Positions 1-7,417 of a stretch of 32,755 nucleotides of DNA are shown piece after piece. Within the stretch, counting starts at the first letter, position 1. Each line of letters starts with the position of its first letter. Made by a program: the position numbers and the translations under genes. The notes beneath the pieces are model-generated. The model saw only the letters and a program-made list of their open reading frames with translations, was not told the origin of the DNA and ran no database searches. The stretch lies in contig NZ_JOAN01000034.1 of NCBI RefSeq assembly GCF_000718555.1, positions 1 through 32,755 of the forward strand. The letters run 5' to 3'. The DNA comes from Micromonospora chokoriensis. Its GTDB lineage: Bacteria > Actinomycetota > Actinomycetes > Mycobacteriales > Micromonosporaceae.

Positions 1-445
1 CGAGCCTGGCGCCCGTTCTCAGCCCGTTTGTCCGGCCTCCCCCGTGCAGAGAGAAAGTTACGCGGACAGCCCAGCGAAGGCAAATCAGGGTTCATCACTC
101 GTTCCGACGACGATTACGCAACCGCCCCCGGCCTGCCCAAGCCCGCACGGTTCATCTGGCGCCCGGCCCCGTGGGCCAGCTCGAACACCTGGGGGCCATG
201 CCTGCCGGCACCGTCCCCGCCCAGCGCAACGACACCGCAGCCCGCGCGCCTGTAGCCGCCGCACCCGTCGCCACGGCGCCGTTGGCGCGCGTCCCGGTCA
301 ACCGCATCAGGCGTACCTCTAGATTCATCCCCCCATTGCCCGCGTACCGCCGCCCACCCGCTCCCCACAGATCCCGGATGTCACCGCCGGCTGCGGTCAC
401 CACACCCCTGTTGCCGAGCGTCGTCATCCGGCGACATCGCGCCGC
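1..445. other. No recognisable gene
   Basis: This left edge holds GC-rich sequence with several open frames on both strands, but none gives a translation with recognisable motifs, a convincing ribosome binding site or a family-like length. It lies downstream of the minus-strand PARG-like gene. I see no clear terminator hairpin with a T-tract. It could be a decayed gene or spacer DNA. Confidence 0.5.
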
Positions 446-1282
446 TCACCCACGCTCGCTCGGCACCGCCGAATCCGCAGCGGAATCCGGAAAGCGTTCT
501 ACGAACGTGCGGTACACCGGTGTTCCCGGCAGGTTGTCGTGGATGGCGAACACCACGTGGTCGAAGCGATCGACCTCCCGCAGCGCGTAGGCGAAGGCGT
601 TGGCGACCGTAGCGGGATCATTGCGGAACACGCCGCATCCCCACGCGCCCAACACCAACGTCCGATGGCCGTGCGCTGCCGCGACCTCCAGCACCCGGCG
701 AGCACGCTGGGCCAGCACCGCCGGCACGTCCGCGACATGTTCGGGCTGGTTGCGGAGGATCTCGCCCAGGTTCGGCGCCGCAGCGGTCAGGAACGACGTG
801 GTGTACGGCTGGTCGAGCAGATCACCCTTGTCGTCCCGGAACACCGGCACGTACGGGGAGAAGATGACTCGGTCGCTGTACCGCAGGTCCCGCTGTGCGC
901 GGTGGAACGCATAGAACTCCGGGGCGGCAAGGAGACACGGGTACAGCGCCGAGGAACGGGCGATGCTCTCCTCCTGCGCCTTCGCCCCGCCCAAGAACCC
1001 ACCGCCCGGGTTCTTCGCCGAGGCGAACACCAGACAGGCCGTTCCGGGCGCCAGCCGACGGGCCGCCTGCAACGTCGACTCGTACGTCACCTCCACCCTG
1101 CCTCCACCGGGCTCCGCGTTACCCAGCGCGGGCACCTCGTCCGGCAGGTGGAGACGAGTGCTCGCGACTGCAGCCCGTACCAGCTCGCCAATGCCGACCT
1201 CGTGACCCGCGCTATTGCGATAGCGACCCGAATCGGCGATTGCGACCGTCTGCCGGGCAATCTCGCGAAGACGGCCGCTCAT
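446..1282 (-). CDS. Microbial-type PARG (TIGR02452 family)
   Basis: This 278-residue cytoplasmic protein matches the bacterial poly(ADP-ribose) glycohydrolase family, a macro-domain-like fold that removes ADP-ribose from modified targets. The family signature GGG-x6-8-QEE is present: GGG at residues 93-95 and Q103-E104-E105, where the paired glutamates are the expected catalytic site. The preceding 'FASAKNPGGGFLGG' context and the later 'LGAWGCGVFRNDP' glycine-rich loop are also typical. The length fits the full family. I chose the ATG at 1282 because the conserved N-terminal 'REIARQT' segment begins straight after it, although the ribosome binding site is weak. No ADP-ribosyltransferase or other obvious partner lies nearby. 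The function is a family inference; the substrate (protein, DNA or RNA) cannot be told from sequence. Confidence 0.9.
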   Translation of the reverse strand: MSGRLREIARQTVAIADSGRYRNSAGHEVGIGELVRAAVASTRLHLPDEVPALGNAEPGGGRVEVTYESTLQAARRLAPGTACLVFASAKNPGGGFLGGAKAQEESIARSSALYPCLLAAPEFYAFHRAQRDLRYSDRVIFSPYVPVFRDDKGDLLDQPYTTSFLTAAAPNLGEILRNQPEHVADVPAVLAQRARRVLEVAAAHGHRTLVLGAWGCGVFRNDPATVANAFAYALREVDRFDHVVFAIHDNLPGTPVYRTFVERFPDSAADSAVPSERG

Positions 1283-1468
1283 CCGGCGTACCCGTCTGCG
1301 CTACGACCCTCGTTCACCATGACGAGCAAGCTAGGCAGTCCCGCCCCGACGGGCAACCGGGTTAGTGGTCGGCGGTCAGTTGAGAGGGTTGTCGGCAGAG
1401 AAGTGCCTGCTGATCCAGGTACTGACAGGACCTCCCAGTGCGGTTCGGGCCGACGTAGCGCCGAGGAC

Positions 1469-1715
1469 GTGGACAGAACCGAGATCCGTGCCGTCCTGAC
1501 CACCAGGCGGGCCCAAGGTCACCTCTGAGCGGGCCGGACTGCCCGACTACGGCGGCAAGCGGCGGGTGGCCGGGCTACGCCGTGAGGAAGTCGCGCTGCT
1601 CGCCGGCGTCTCCGACAGCCCGACGAGGCAGTGCGGGCCTGCCTGTTCGAACTCGCCCGCACCGCGGACACCACACCCGGCGTCGCCCGGACCCGCCGCC
1701 CGACCCGCCACGTAC
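1469..1715 (+). pseudogene. Decayed MmyB-like XRE regulator
   Basis: Three pieces of one helix-turn-helix regulator can be read in different frames. The first begins at a GTG at 1469 with VDRTEIRAVLTTRRAQ, the usual opening of this family. The frame then breaks near 1515 and continues as KVTSERAGLPDYGG and VAGLRREEVALLAGVS, the family's DNA-binding helix-turn-helix. After 'GVS' the sequence jumps to DEAVRACLFELART, a motif that normally lies several tens of residues further on, so an internal deletion is also likely. The MmyB ligand-binding half is missing altogether. The gene is certainly non-functional. The parent would have been a transcription factor of the XRE family with a C-terminal PAS-like MmyB domain. 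Confidence 0.85.
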
Positions 1716-1719
1716 GGGG

Positions 1720-2064
1720 TCAGCTCCCCCGTAGCTGCCGACGCAGATCGGCGTGTCGGGCCGCATCCACGACGATCAGCCCGATGATCAGCGGTATCAG
1801 CAGCACGAGCGGGGACGGCGGTGCCAGGGAGGTCGCGAGGGCGGAATGTGCTCCACAGGAATCTCGATTCCGACGTTCTCCCGGGTGATGTCTCCGGATC
1901 CGGCCCACCGCGCACCCCGGTGTCGAGCCCGTCGAGCGCGGCGAATCCCCAGCCGGCAGCGACGGCCTGGTCGACGTTCGCTTCACGGCGATAGCCAGGG
2001 CGGCATCGATGGAGCAGACAAGCGACCAGGTCCACTGAGCTCCGTGGAGTCGGCAACGGATCAT
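1720..2064 (-). other. Possible membrane-protein fragment
   Basis: One frame ends with a hydrophobic stretch (LVLLIPLIIGLIVVDAA) followed by the basic tail RHADLRRQLRGS and a stop at 1720. This looks like a C-terminal transmembrane segment with a cytoplasmic tail. The upstream part of the same frame is not protein-like, while a neighbouring frame reads AVAAGWGFAALDGLDTG more plausibly, so this may be a frameshifted remnant. I do not recognise the family, and it may be chance. Confidence 0.2.
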
Positions 2065-2068
2065 GTGC

Positions 2069-2240
2069 TACGGTAACCGAGTTGCAGTTTTGATTTCCGT
2101 AGACGTCTTCCAGCGCCTGATGGGGTATCTGAAACCCATCCAGGCGCTTTTCGTTTTTCGTGTCGTTTCGACGCGGGTGATCAACGCGGCGGCGTAGGGG
2201 TCCGCACAGTGCGGTCTCTAACAGCCTGCGAGGAGCAGAC
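2069..2240 (+). promoter_or_regulatory. cspA promoter and long leader
   Basis: TACGGT at 2069-2074 is a good actinomycete -10 hexamer preceded by TG one base earlier (an extended -10 look), although no strong -35 is visible. Transcription from it would give a leader of about 160 nt ahead of the cold-shock ATG at 2241, and long structured leaders are typical of cold-shock genes. The ribosome binding site is GAGGAG about six bases before the ATG. The leader contains the stem-loop listed separately. Confidence 0.45.
2113..2158 (+). terminator. Attenuator-like hairpin in cspA leader
   Basis: The arms 2113-2124 (GCGCCTGATGGG) and 2135-2147 (CCCATCCAGGCGC) pair over 12 bp with a single bulged base and a 10-nt loop. 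They are followed immediately by TTTTCGTTTTT, the layout of an intrinsic terminator. It sits about 80 nt before the cold-shock start codon, so it may be either an attenuator inside the leader or the terminator of an upstream transcript. Pairing is seen directly; the regulatory role is inferred. Confidence 0.6.
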
Positions 2241-2444
2241 ATGACTACAGGTACCGTGAAGTGGTTCAACGCCGACAAGGGCTTCGGCTTCATCAGCCCG
2301 GACGACGGCGGCGCCGACGTCTTCGCCCACTTCTCCGCGATCTCGGCGAGCGGCTTCCGCAGCCTCGACGAGAATCAGAAGGTGGAGTTCGACATCACCC
2401 AGGGCCAGAAGGGCCCGCAGGCGGAGAACATCCGCCCGCTCTGA
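2241..2444 (+). CDS. cspA: Cold-shock protein (CspA family)
   Basis: This is a complete 67-residue single-domain cold-shock protein. It opens with [18 protein letters not shown], carrying the RNP1 motif KGFGFIS, and follows with the RNP2 motif VFAHF. These aromatic and basic residues line the surface of the five-stranded OB-fold barrel that binds single-stranded RNA or DNA. Such proteins act as RNA chaperones in the cytoplasm, melting secondary structure at low temperature or during normal growth. Length and sequence match the common actinomycete paralogues almost throughout. The gene is monocistronic: it has its own leader with a hairpin and a strong terminator 12 bp after the stop codon. 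Whether this copy is cold-induced cannot be told from sequence. Confidence 0.97.
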   Translation: MTTGTVKWFNADKGFGFISPDDGGADVFAHFSAISASGFRSLDENQKVEFDITQGQKGPQAENIRPL

Positions 2445-2455
2445 TCGACACTCTG

Positions 2456-2493
2456 CGAACGGCGGCCCGACTGATTCAGCGGGCCGCCGTTCG
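2456..2493 (+). terminator. cspA terminator
   Basis: A perfect 14-bp inverted repeat (2456-2469 with 2480-2493; CGAACGGCGGCCCG and its complement) encloses a 10-nt loop just after the cold-shock stop codon. It is followed by GCGTTTCAT, a weak T-tract as is common in high-GC actinomycetes. It could act on both strands. Confidence 0.85.
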
Positions 2494-2721
2494 GCGTTTC
2501 ATACGCCCACCACGGCACCCCGAAATCGTCTGACCGGTAGAAGTCCGGCCATCTCGGTGTAGCGAGTGGGTGGCGCAAACGAGCGCCGCAGCGCCGACAC
2601 TGCCTGTGCCGAGATGGATCGGCTAGCGCCGGCCTGGTCGCGATAGTCTGGTCCATCCCACGGATGTCGCTGGTGACCACCGCGACGCGGCCGCCGAGGC
2701 GAAAGGTGTCCAGGACCGTCG

Positions 2722-3546
2722 CTACAGGCCCAGGCTGCGCAGGGTTGGCACGGTCTGACCCACCCAGGCGAGGGCGGCGTCTTCGCGGGCGCCCTGGGTG
2801 CGTTGTGCGCCGGCCAGGAACCACAGGAAGTAGGTGGTGTAGCCGGGCGCGCTGACCACGGTGTGGTAGCCCTCGGGCATCATCTGCATCACATGGTCGC
2901 GGATGGTGACGTTCTCCTCGTACCCGTCGTCGGTGTAGACCCGGCTGATACCGAAGCCGTCCGTCGGGTTGACGCGGTAGTAGTACATCTCCTCGTGTGC
3001 GGCCTCCGCGGGCAGGTCGTCGACCCGGTGCCGGTGTGGCGGGTAGGTGCTCCAGTTGCCCGAGGGCGTGTAGGTCTCCCCGACGATGAGCCGGCGGGCG
3101 GGCAGGGCCGGTTGGGCGATCTCGGTGAGGATCTGGTGGTAGGTACGGCCGAAGTTGGCGGCTCCCCAGCGGCCGGTCGCGACCTGCTCCGGCAGGATGA
3201 CATAGGGGTCGGTCGCCAGCTCGCTGGGAGCGCTGGGCAGCGCGATCTCCACGTCGGTGACGGCCTCGACGCTGATCGAGGAGCCGGCCGGGAGGTAGAC
3301 GGAGTACGGTTTGCCGGAGAACACGTCCGGACGACTGCCGACCTGCGGAAAATGGTGGCCGGCAACGGTGAAGTTGGCCGTGCCGCCGAGGATGACGGCC
3401 AGGATCTCCCGGTCACCGGACTCGCCGGTCCAGGACTCGCCGGCCGAGAGCCGCAGCAAGGTGAAGTCCAGCAGCCGGCAGGGATTGACGGGCAGCGTGT
3501 TCCGGCCGTCGGCGGCGGGAATGGTGCAGTGGTAGCGGTAGTCCAT
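2722..3546 (-). CDS. iolB: IolB/KduI-family uronate isomerase
   Basis: This 274-residue protein is a bicupin of the KduI/IolB family and is closest in motif to IolB, 5-deoxy-glucuronate isomerase. The C-terminal cupin carries the metal-binding residues H171 and H173 (in YPPHRH), a glutamate of the HEEMYYY segment (185-186) and H228 (in EGYHTV), with the family blocks GETYTPSGNWSTYPP and YTDDGY. Start: the ATG at 3546 has AAAGGTG just upstream; a longer frame exists but lacks family sequence. It is the last gene of an operon with a GH88 unsaturated glucuronyl hydrolase and an ABC sugar importer, and there are no other inositol genes. I therefore infer it isomerises the 4-deoxy-5-keto-uronate released from unsaturated sugars, the KduI reaction, rather than an inositol intermediate. 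That substrate shift is inference; family membership is clear. Confidence 0.85.
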   Translation of the reverse strand: MDYRYHCTIPAADGRNTLPVNPCRLLDFTLLRLSAGESWTGESGDREILAVILGGTANFTVAGHHFPQVGSRPDVFSGKPYSVYLPAGSSISVEAVTDVEIALPSAPSELATDPYVILPEQVATGRWGAANFGRTYHQILTEIAQPALPARRLIVGETYTPSGNWSTYPPHRHRVDDLPAEAAHEEMYYYRVNPTDGFGISRVYTDDGYEENVTIRDHVMQMMPEGYHTVVSAPGYTTYFLWFLAGAQRTQGAREDAALAWVGQTVPTLRSLGL

Positions 3547-3590
3547 GGTCACCTTTCGGGATGCGGGGCGGTGCGGGTCGGTCGCGGTGT

Positions 3591-4775
3591 TTACCAGGGG
3601 CTGGTCCAGCCGGGGATCGTGGCGCGGGTGAGGGCTTCCAGGTAGAAGTAGTCGCCCCACAGGGTTCCCTCGTCGACGCCGACGCTCTTGGGTTTGTCGT
3701 AGACGCCGTGCAGGATCAGCGCGTTCGAGCCCGGATGGCCGCCGGTGGAGTAGTGGTCGATGAGCGAGCGCAGGATCTCGGCGGCGGCTGTCCGGTACCT
3801 GTCGGCACTGGCCGGGTCGGTGAGGTTGTCCGCGAGTTCGCGCAGGCCACAGACGGCGATGGCCGCGGCCGAGCTGTCCCGCTCCTCGCCGCTGCCGTCG
3901 CCGAACTCCAGGTCCCAGTACGCGACGTGGTCGGTTGGCAGGTCAGCGAGGAAACGGTCGGCGCAGGTCCTCGCGGCGGCAAGCAGCGCGGGGTCACCGA
4001 TGTGCCGGTGGTTGAGGCTGAACCCGTAGATGCCCCATGCCTGCCCGCGGGCCCAGCAGGAGTGGTCCGCGTGGCCCTGTTCGGTTTCGCCGCGCAGTGG
4101 CACACCGCTGTCCGGGTCCCAGTAGAACGTGTGGAAGGTGGTGCCGTCCGGGCGCAGGATGTGCTGGCGCAGTTGCGCGGTGTGCCGGCGTGCCGCGGCC
4201 GCGTAGCGGTCGTCGCCGGTGGTCTGGCTGGCCCAGAAGAGCAGCGGCGTGTTCATGAGGCTGTCGATGATCGTGCGACCGCGTTGGCGTGGGTCGTTCA
4301 GATCGCCCCAGGCCTGGATGATTCCGGCGGGTTCGAGGACGCGCGTCATCAGGTGGTCGGCGGCGGCGAGGGCCGCGTCTCGGGCCTGCCTGTCACCGGT
4401 ACGACGGGCCGGCGTGACGCAGGAGAGGGTGTAGAGGAACCCGAGGTCATGCGTGTCCAGGTCGATGCCGCGGGCCATCCGGGCCGCGAAGCTGTCCACG
4501 TGGGACTGTGCGGCCCGCAGGTGGCGGTCGTCGCCGGTCAGGTCGTGGGCCAGCCAGAGCTGGCCGGGCCAGAAGCTGGTGGTCCAGCCGACGTTGGCGC
4601 CCTCGGGTTGGCCGGCGCTCGGTGGCCGGAGCGGGTAGCGGTTGGCGTCGGTGGTATCCGCGGGGTACCGGTCGCCGAAGGTGGCGATGTTCGCGTCGAC
4701 GGTGCGTATCGCGGCGGCCACCGCGGCCGCCGTGGCCTCTGCGTCGGAGCTGGGACGGACGTCGGTCGCCGTCAT
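3591..4775 (-). CDS. GH88 unsaturated glucuronyl hydrolase
   Basis: This 394-residue enzyme belongs to glycoside hydrolase family 88 (related to GH105). It removes the 4,5-unsaturated uronic acid from the end of oligosaccharides made by polysaccharide lyases, by hydrating the double bond. Family blocks appear in order: NVGWTTSFWPGQLWLA, HDLGFLYT, DSLMNTPLLFWAS, WARGQAWGIYGF, RDSSAAAIA and DEGTLWGDYFYLEAL. D110 (in HDLGF) and D171 (in IIDSLMN) match the two catalytic aspartates known in GH88. There is no signal peptide, so it should act in the cytoplasm on imported oligosaccharides. The ATG at 4775 is preceded by GAGGGAGAA. It lies 44 bp before iolB and 84 bp after the DUF624 gene. The native polymer (glycosaminoglycan, xanthan-type or pectin) is undetermined. 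Confidence 0.93.
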   Translation of the reverse strand: MTATDVRPSSDAEATAAAVAAAIRTVDANIATFGDRYPADTTDANRYPLRPPSAGQPEGANVGWTTSFWPGQLWLAHDLTGDDRHLRAAQSHVDSFAARMARGIDLDTHDLGFLYTLSCVTPARRTGDRQARDAALAAADHLMTRVLEPAGIIQAWGDLNDPRQRGRTIIDSLMNTPLLFWASQTTGDDRYAAAARRHTAQLRQHILRPDGTTFHTFYWDPDSGVPLRGETEQGHADHSCWARGQAWGIYGFSLNHRHIGDPALLAAARTCADRFLADLPTDHVAYWDLEFGDGSGEERDSSAAAIAVCGLRELADNLTDPASADRYRTAAAEILRSLIDHYSTGGHPGSNALILHGVYDKPKSVGVDEGTLWGDYFYLEALTRATIPGWTSPW

Positions 4776-4859
4776 GGATGCTGTTCTCCCTCGTGGGTCC
4801 GGTCCGGTGCCGGGCCGGTGTGTCATCGGGGTCCCGGCTCGGTGGCCGGAACGTGGTGG

Positions 4860-5537
4860 TCAGGTGAGCTGGGGTGCGGTCGTCGGTGGGTCGAGGGCGG
4901 CTCGCAGGGTGAAGCGGCTGTTGGCCCAGACGACGTAGAGCAGCGGCGCGGCAGCGAGGCCGAGCGTGATCGCGGGGCGGGCCGCGAGGATCTGGGCGAG
5001 CAGCGCGAGCACGAGCAGAGACACGGCGGTGAGGTACCAGCGGCGCACCGCCAGAAACACGCAGGCGCGGGCCACCTCACGCAACCGCGCGGTGGGTCGA
5101 TCGGCGAGGGTCACCAACCCGAGCAGCGTGGTCGCGACGGTGAGAACGATCAGGGTCGCCAGCACCGGCAGGGCGAGTGCCCCGACCCGGTGGCCCCACG
5201 CGGCGCGGACGTCGACGGCGAGCACGACCAGGACCGCCATGGCTGCCGCCGTCCAGAGCGTCGCCGGCCGGGCGGTGGCCCGCCAGGCACGGCAGTAGGT
5301 GCGCAACACGCCGCCGGTGTCGCCGGCGGAGTAGGCGGACATGACCGCGAAGACCGCACAGAGCCCTGGCGCGCAGAGCGGGGCGGTCAGCGCGTACAGC
5401 GGCCAGGAGCGCGCCGCGTCGGTGGTGAACGCGAGCGTCACCAGTGGCAGGCAACCGAGCACCAGCAGCAGGTTGCTGACGAGCGCGACGTAGAACCCGT
5501 CGAAGACAGCCGTGATGGTGTCGTGGCGCGAACGCAT
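4860..5537 (-). CDS. DUF624 (YesL-like) membrane protein
   Basis: This 225-residue integral membrane protein has about five or six hydrophobic segments. The first two are near residues 17-40 and 48-70, and later ones centre on MAVLVVLAVDV, LPVLATLIVLTVATTLLGLV and VSLLVLALLAQILAA. The N-terminal layout and the short soluble loop with a Y/C-rich 'FRxYxRxF'-like stretch (VLRTYCRAW) match DUF624, the family of Bacillus YesL. These genes commonly sit directly beside ABC sugar permeases in pectin and other plant-polysaccharide operons, and their biochemical role is unknown. The start ATG at 5537 follows the permease stop by 4 bp with a close GAGG, so translation is probably coupled. Membership rests on topology plus context. 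Confidence 0.75.
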   Translation of the reverse strand: MRSRHDTITAVFDGFYVALVSNLLLVLGCLPLVTLAFTTDAARSWPLYALTAPLCAPGLCAVFAVMSAYSAGDTGGVLRTYCRAWRATARPATLWTAAAMAVLVVLAVDVRAAWGHRVGALALPVLATLIVLTVATTLLGLVTLADRPTARLREVARACVFLAVRRWYLTAVSLLVLALLAQILAARPAITLGLAAAPLLYVVWANSRFTLRAALDPPTTAPQLT

Positions 5538-5541
5538 GGCC

Positions 5542-6438
5542 TCAACCCTTCAGTCCGGTCGAGGCGACGCCCTCGATGAAGTAGCGCTGGCCGAGCAGGA
5601 AGATGACCGCGACCGGCAGCACAGACAGCACCGAGCCCGTCATGATCAGCGCGTACTCGGCGTTGTACTGGGAGATGAAGGTGTTCAGCCCCAACTGGAT
5701 GGTGCGCAGTTCCGGACTGCGCAGGTAGATCAGTGGGCCGAGGTAGTCGTTCCAGGTGGTCGTGAACATCAGCAGGGCCAGGCTGGCAAGCGCTGGCCGG
5801 GACAGCGGCAGCATGATCCGTCGGTAGATGCCGTACTCGCTGAGCCCGTCGACCCGCGCTGCTTCGCTGAGCTCCTCGGGGATCGTCTCGTAGAACTGCT
5901 TCATCAGGAACACGCCGATCGCGCCGAACGCCTGTATCGCGACGATCGACCACAGCGTGTTCGACAACTGCAACTTCGACATGAGGATGAACTGCGGGAT
6001 CATGTACGACTGCCAGGGCACCGCGATCGTCCCGACGTACGCCAGGAAGAGCGCGTTGCGGCCGGGAAAGCGGACGCGGGCGAAGCCGTAGGCCGCGAAG
6101 CTGCCGGTGAACACCTGCAGGAAGGTGACGATCACCGACAGCAGCAGGGTGTTCCCCAACCACGTCGTCATGTCCGAGCGCTGCCAGATGTCGAGGTAGT
6201 TTCGCCACACCACGGGGTCGGGGAGCCAGGTGATCGGGATGGTGAAGACGTCGTTGTTGGTCTTCAACGACGCCACCACCATCCAGAAGAACGGCAGCAG
6301 CAGCCCGGCTGCCGCGAGCACGAGAGCGGCGTACCCGACGAGCCGGCCGGCCCGAGACCTGACACGTCGGGCAGAGGTTCCGTGGTTGCCGGGCACGGCG
6401 ATGGCCGGGACGGGCGTGGAGAGGTCGGTCGCGGTCAT
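5542..6438 (-). CDS. ABC sugar permease (MalG/CUT1-like)
   Basis: This 298-residue inner-membrane permease has the fold and motifs of the CUT1 (carbohydrate uptake type 1) MalG-type subunits. It has six predicted membrane helices, the first at about residues 38-60 (GYAALVLAAAGLLLPFFWMV). The cytoplasmic EAA loop reads EELSEAARVDGLSEYGIYRRIMLP and contacts the ATPase. The start at 6438 makes a TGATG stop-start overlap with the upstream permease. No cognate ATPase is encoded nearby, which is usual in actinomycetes, where a shared MsiK-type ATPase energises many CUT1 importers. It should import the oligosaccharide delivered by the lipoprotein encoded two genes upstream. Confidence 0.95.
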   Translation of the reverse strand: MTATDLSTPVPAIAVPGNHGTSARRVRSRAGRLVGYAALVLAAAGLLLPFFWMVVASLKTNNDVFTIPITWLPDPVVWRNYLDIWQRSDMTTWLGNTLLLSVIVTFLQVFTGSFAAYGFARVRFPGRNALFLAYVGTIAVPWQSYMIPQFILMSKLQLSNTLWSIVAIQAFGAIGVFLMKQFYETIPEELSEAARVDGLSEYGIYRRIMLPLSRPALASLALLMFTTTWNDYLGPLIYLRSPELRTIQLGLNTFISQYNAEYALIMTGSVLSVLPVAVIFLLGQRYFIEGVASTGLKG

Positions 6439-7343
6439 CAGCTGTTCCTCCGCTTGTTGACCATGAACTGGATGACCGTGATGCCGAAGCAGATGGCGAA
6501 CAGGACGATGGAGACCGCCGAGGCGTAGCCGAACTGGTTCTCCTCGAAGCCCTTCTGGTAGATGTACTGCGAGAGCACCAGTGTCGACTGGCCCGGCCCG
6601 CCGCCGGTCATCACGAGGATGAGGTCGAAGACCTTGAAACTTTCGATGGTGAGCAGCACGGTGACGAAGAAGGTGGTGTGCCGCAGGCCGGGGAGGGTCA
6701 CGTGCACGAACCGCTGCCACGGTGCGGCGCCGTCGGTCTCGGCCGCCTCGTAGAGCTGGGCCGGGATGGTCTGCAGGCCGGCCAGGAACAGCAGCATGTA
6801 GTAGCCCATGTACCGCCAGGTGCCGACGATGATGACCGCCGGCATCGACCAGGTCGCCGACGCGGTCCAGCCCGGCGGATTGTCCACGCCGACGGCGCCG
6901 AGGAGAGCGTTGATCGGGCCGTACTCGGGGCTGAACAGCTGGTTCCAGACGACCGCGATCGCCACGATCGAGGTGATGTAGGGGAAGAAGGCGACGGTAC
7001 GGAAGAACCGTACGCCGCGCAGTTTGCGGTTGAGCAGCAGCGCCAGCCCGAGTGCTGCCGCGAGGGTCAGCGGGATGTGGAAGACGGCGTAGTAGACGGT
7101 GTTGCGCAGTGCGGTCCAGAAGCTCGCGTCGTCCCACATCCGCCGGAAGTTGGCGGTGCCGGTCCAGTCGGCCACCCCGAAGACGTTCCAGTTGGTGAAC
7201 GCCACGTAGAACAGCACGACGACGGGTAGGAGGGTGAGCACGGCGAAGCCGACGAAGTTGGGGAGGATGAACGACCAGCCGGCGACCGTGTTGCGCGACA
7301 CCAGCCGCCGGTTCCTGGGTCTCGTGCGCGGCAATGTTGCCAT
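6438..7343 (-). CDS. ABC sugar permease (MalF/CUT1-like)
   Basis: This 301-residue partner permease carries an arginine-rich cytoplasmic N-terminus, six hydrophobic segments beginning at about residue 22 (WSFILPNFVGFAVLTLLPVV), and the EAA loop YEAAETDGAAPWQRFVHVTLP near residue 205. FNW-like and TGGGP motifs (MTGGGPGQST) are typical of MalF-type CUT1 subunits. Its ATG at 7343 has GGAGA seven bases upstream. It shares its stop codon bases with the start of the second permease. It lies 74 bp after the binding-protein gene, with a large stem-loop in the gap. It should form a heterodimer with the downstream permease. Confidence 0.95.
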   Translation of the reverse strand: MATLPRTRPRNRRLVSRNTVAGWSFILPNFVGFAVLTLLPVVVLFYVAFTNWNVFGVADWTGTANFRRMWDDASFWTALRNTVYYAVFHIPLTLAAALGLALLLNRKLRGVRFFRTVAFFPYITSIVAIAVVWNQLFSPEYGPINALLGAVGVDNPPGWTASATWSMPAVIIVGTWRYMGYYMLLFLAGLQTIPAQLYEAAETDGAAPWQRFVHVTLPGLRHTTFFVTVLLTIESFKVFDLILVMTGGGPGQSTLVLSQYIYQKGFEENQFGYASAVSIVLFAICFGITVIQFMVNKRRNS

Positions 7344-7369
7344 AGGGAGTCTCCGGAAGCGTTCGGCAT

Positions 7370-7414
7370 GGTGGCGGGACCGGCGTGCGGCTCAGGCGCG
7401 CCGGTCCCGCCACC
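7370..7414 (-). promoter_or_regulatory. Intercistronic stem-loop after SBP gene
   Basis: The arms 7370-7385 and 7399-7414 are perfect complements over 16 bp (GGTGGCGGGACCGGCG) around a 13-nt loop. The hairpin begins three bases after the binding-protein stop codon and lies within the 74-bp gap before the first permease. No T-tract follows on the minus strand. This suggests an RNA-stabilising or partial-termination element that keeps binding protein above permease level, as known for malE-malF type operons. Pairing is seen; the role is inferred. Confidence 0.75.
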
Positions 7415-7417
7415 AGC

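Noticed and set aside
539..1528. Long plus-strand frame of 329 codons opposite the PARG gene
   Set aside because: It is the antisense shadow of the PARG-like gene, with arginine- and histidine-rich nonsense; only its last 20 codons belong to the decayed XRE regulator.
2375..2656. Minus-strand frame starting MDQTIATRP with a CRRCG motif, just after cspA
   Set aside because: Only one cysteine pair is present, it runs through the cspA terminator and into cspA, and it has no recognised family; most likely a shadow or relic.
3561..5579. 672-codon plus-strand frame across iolB, GH88 and DUF624
   Set aside because: It is antisense to three well-supported genes and is low complexity, rich in G, R and V; no motif.
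5542..7413. 623-codon frame that seems to fuse both permeases
   Set aside because: The N-terminal half is an out-of-frame shadow of the first permease; the true junction is a TGATG overlap at 6436-6440.
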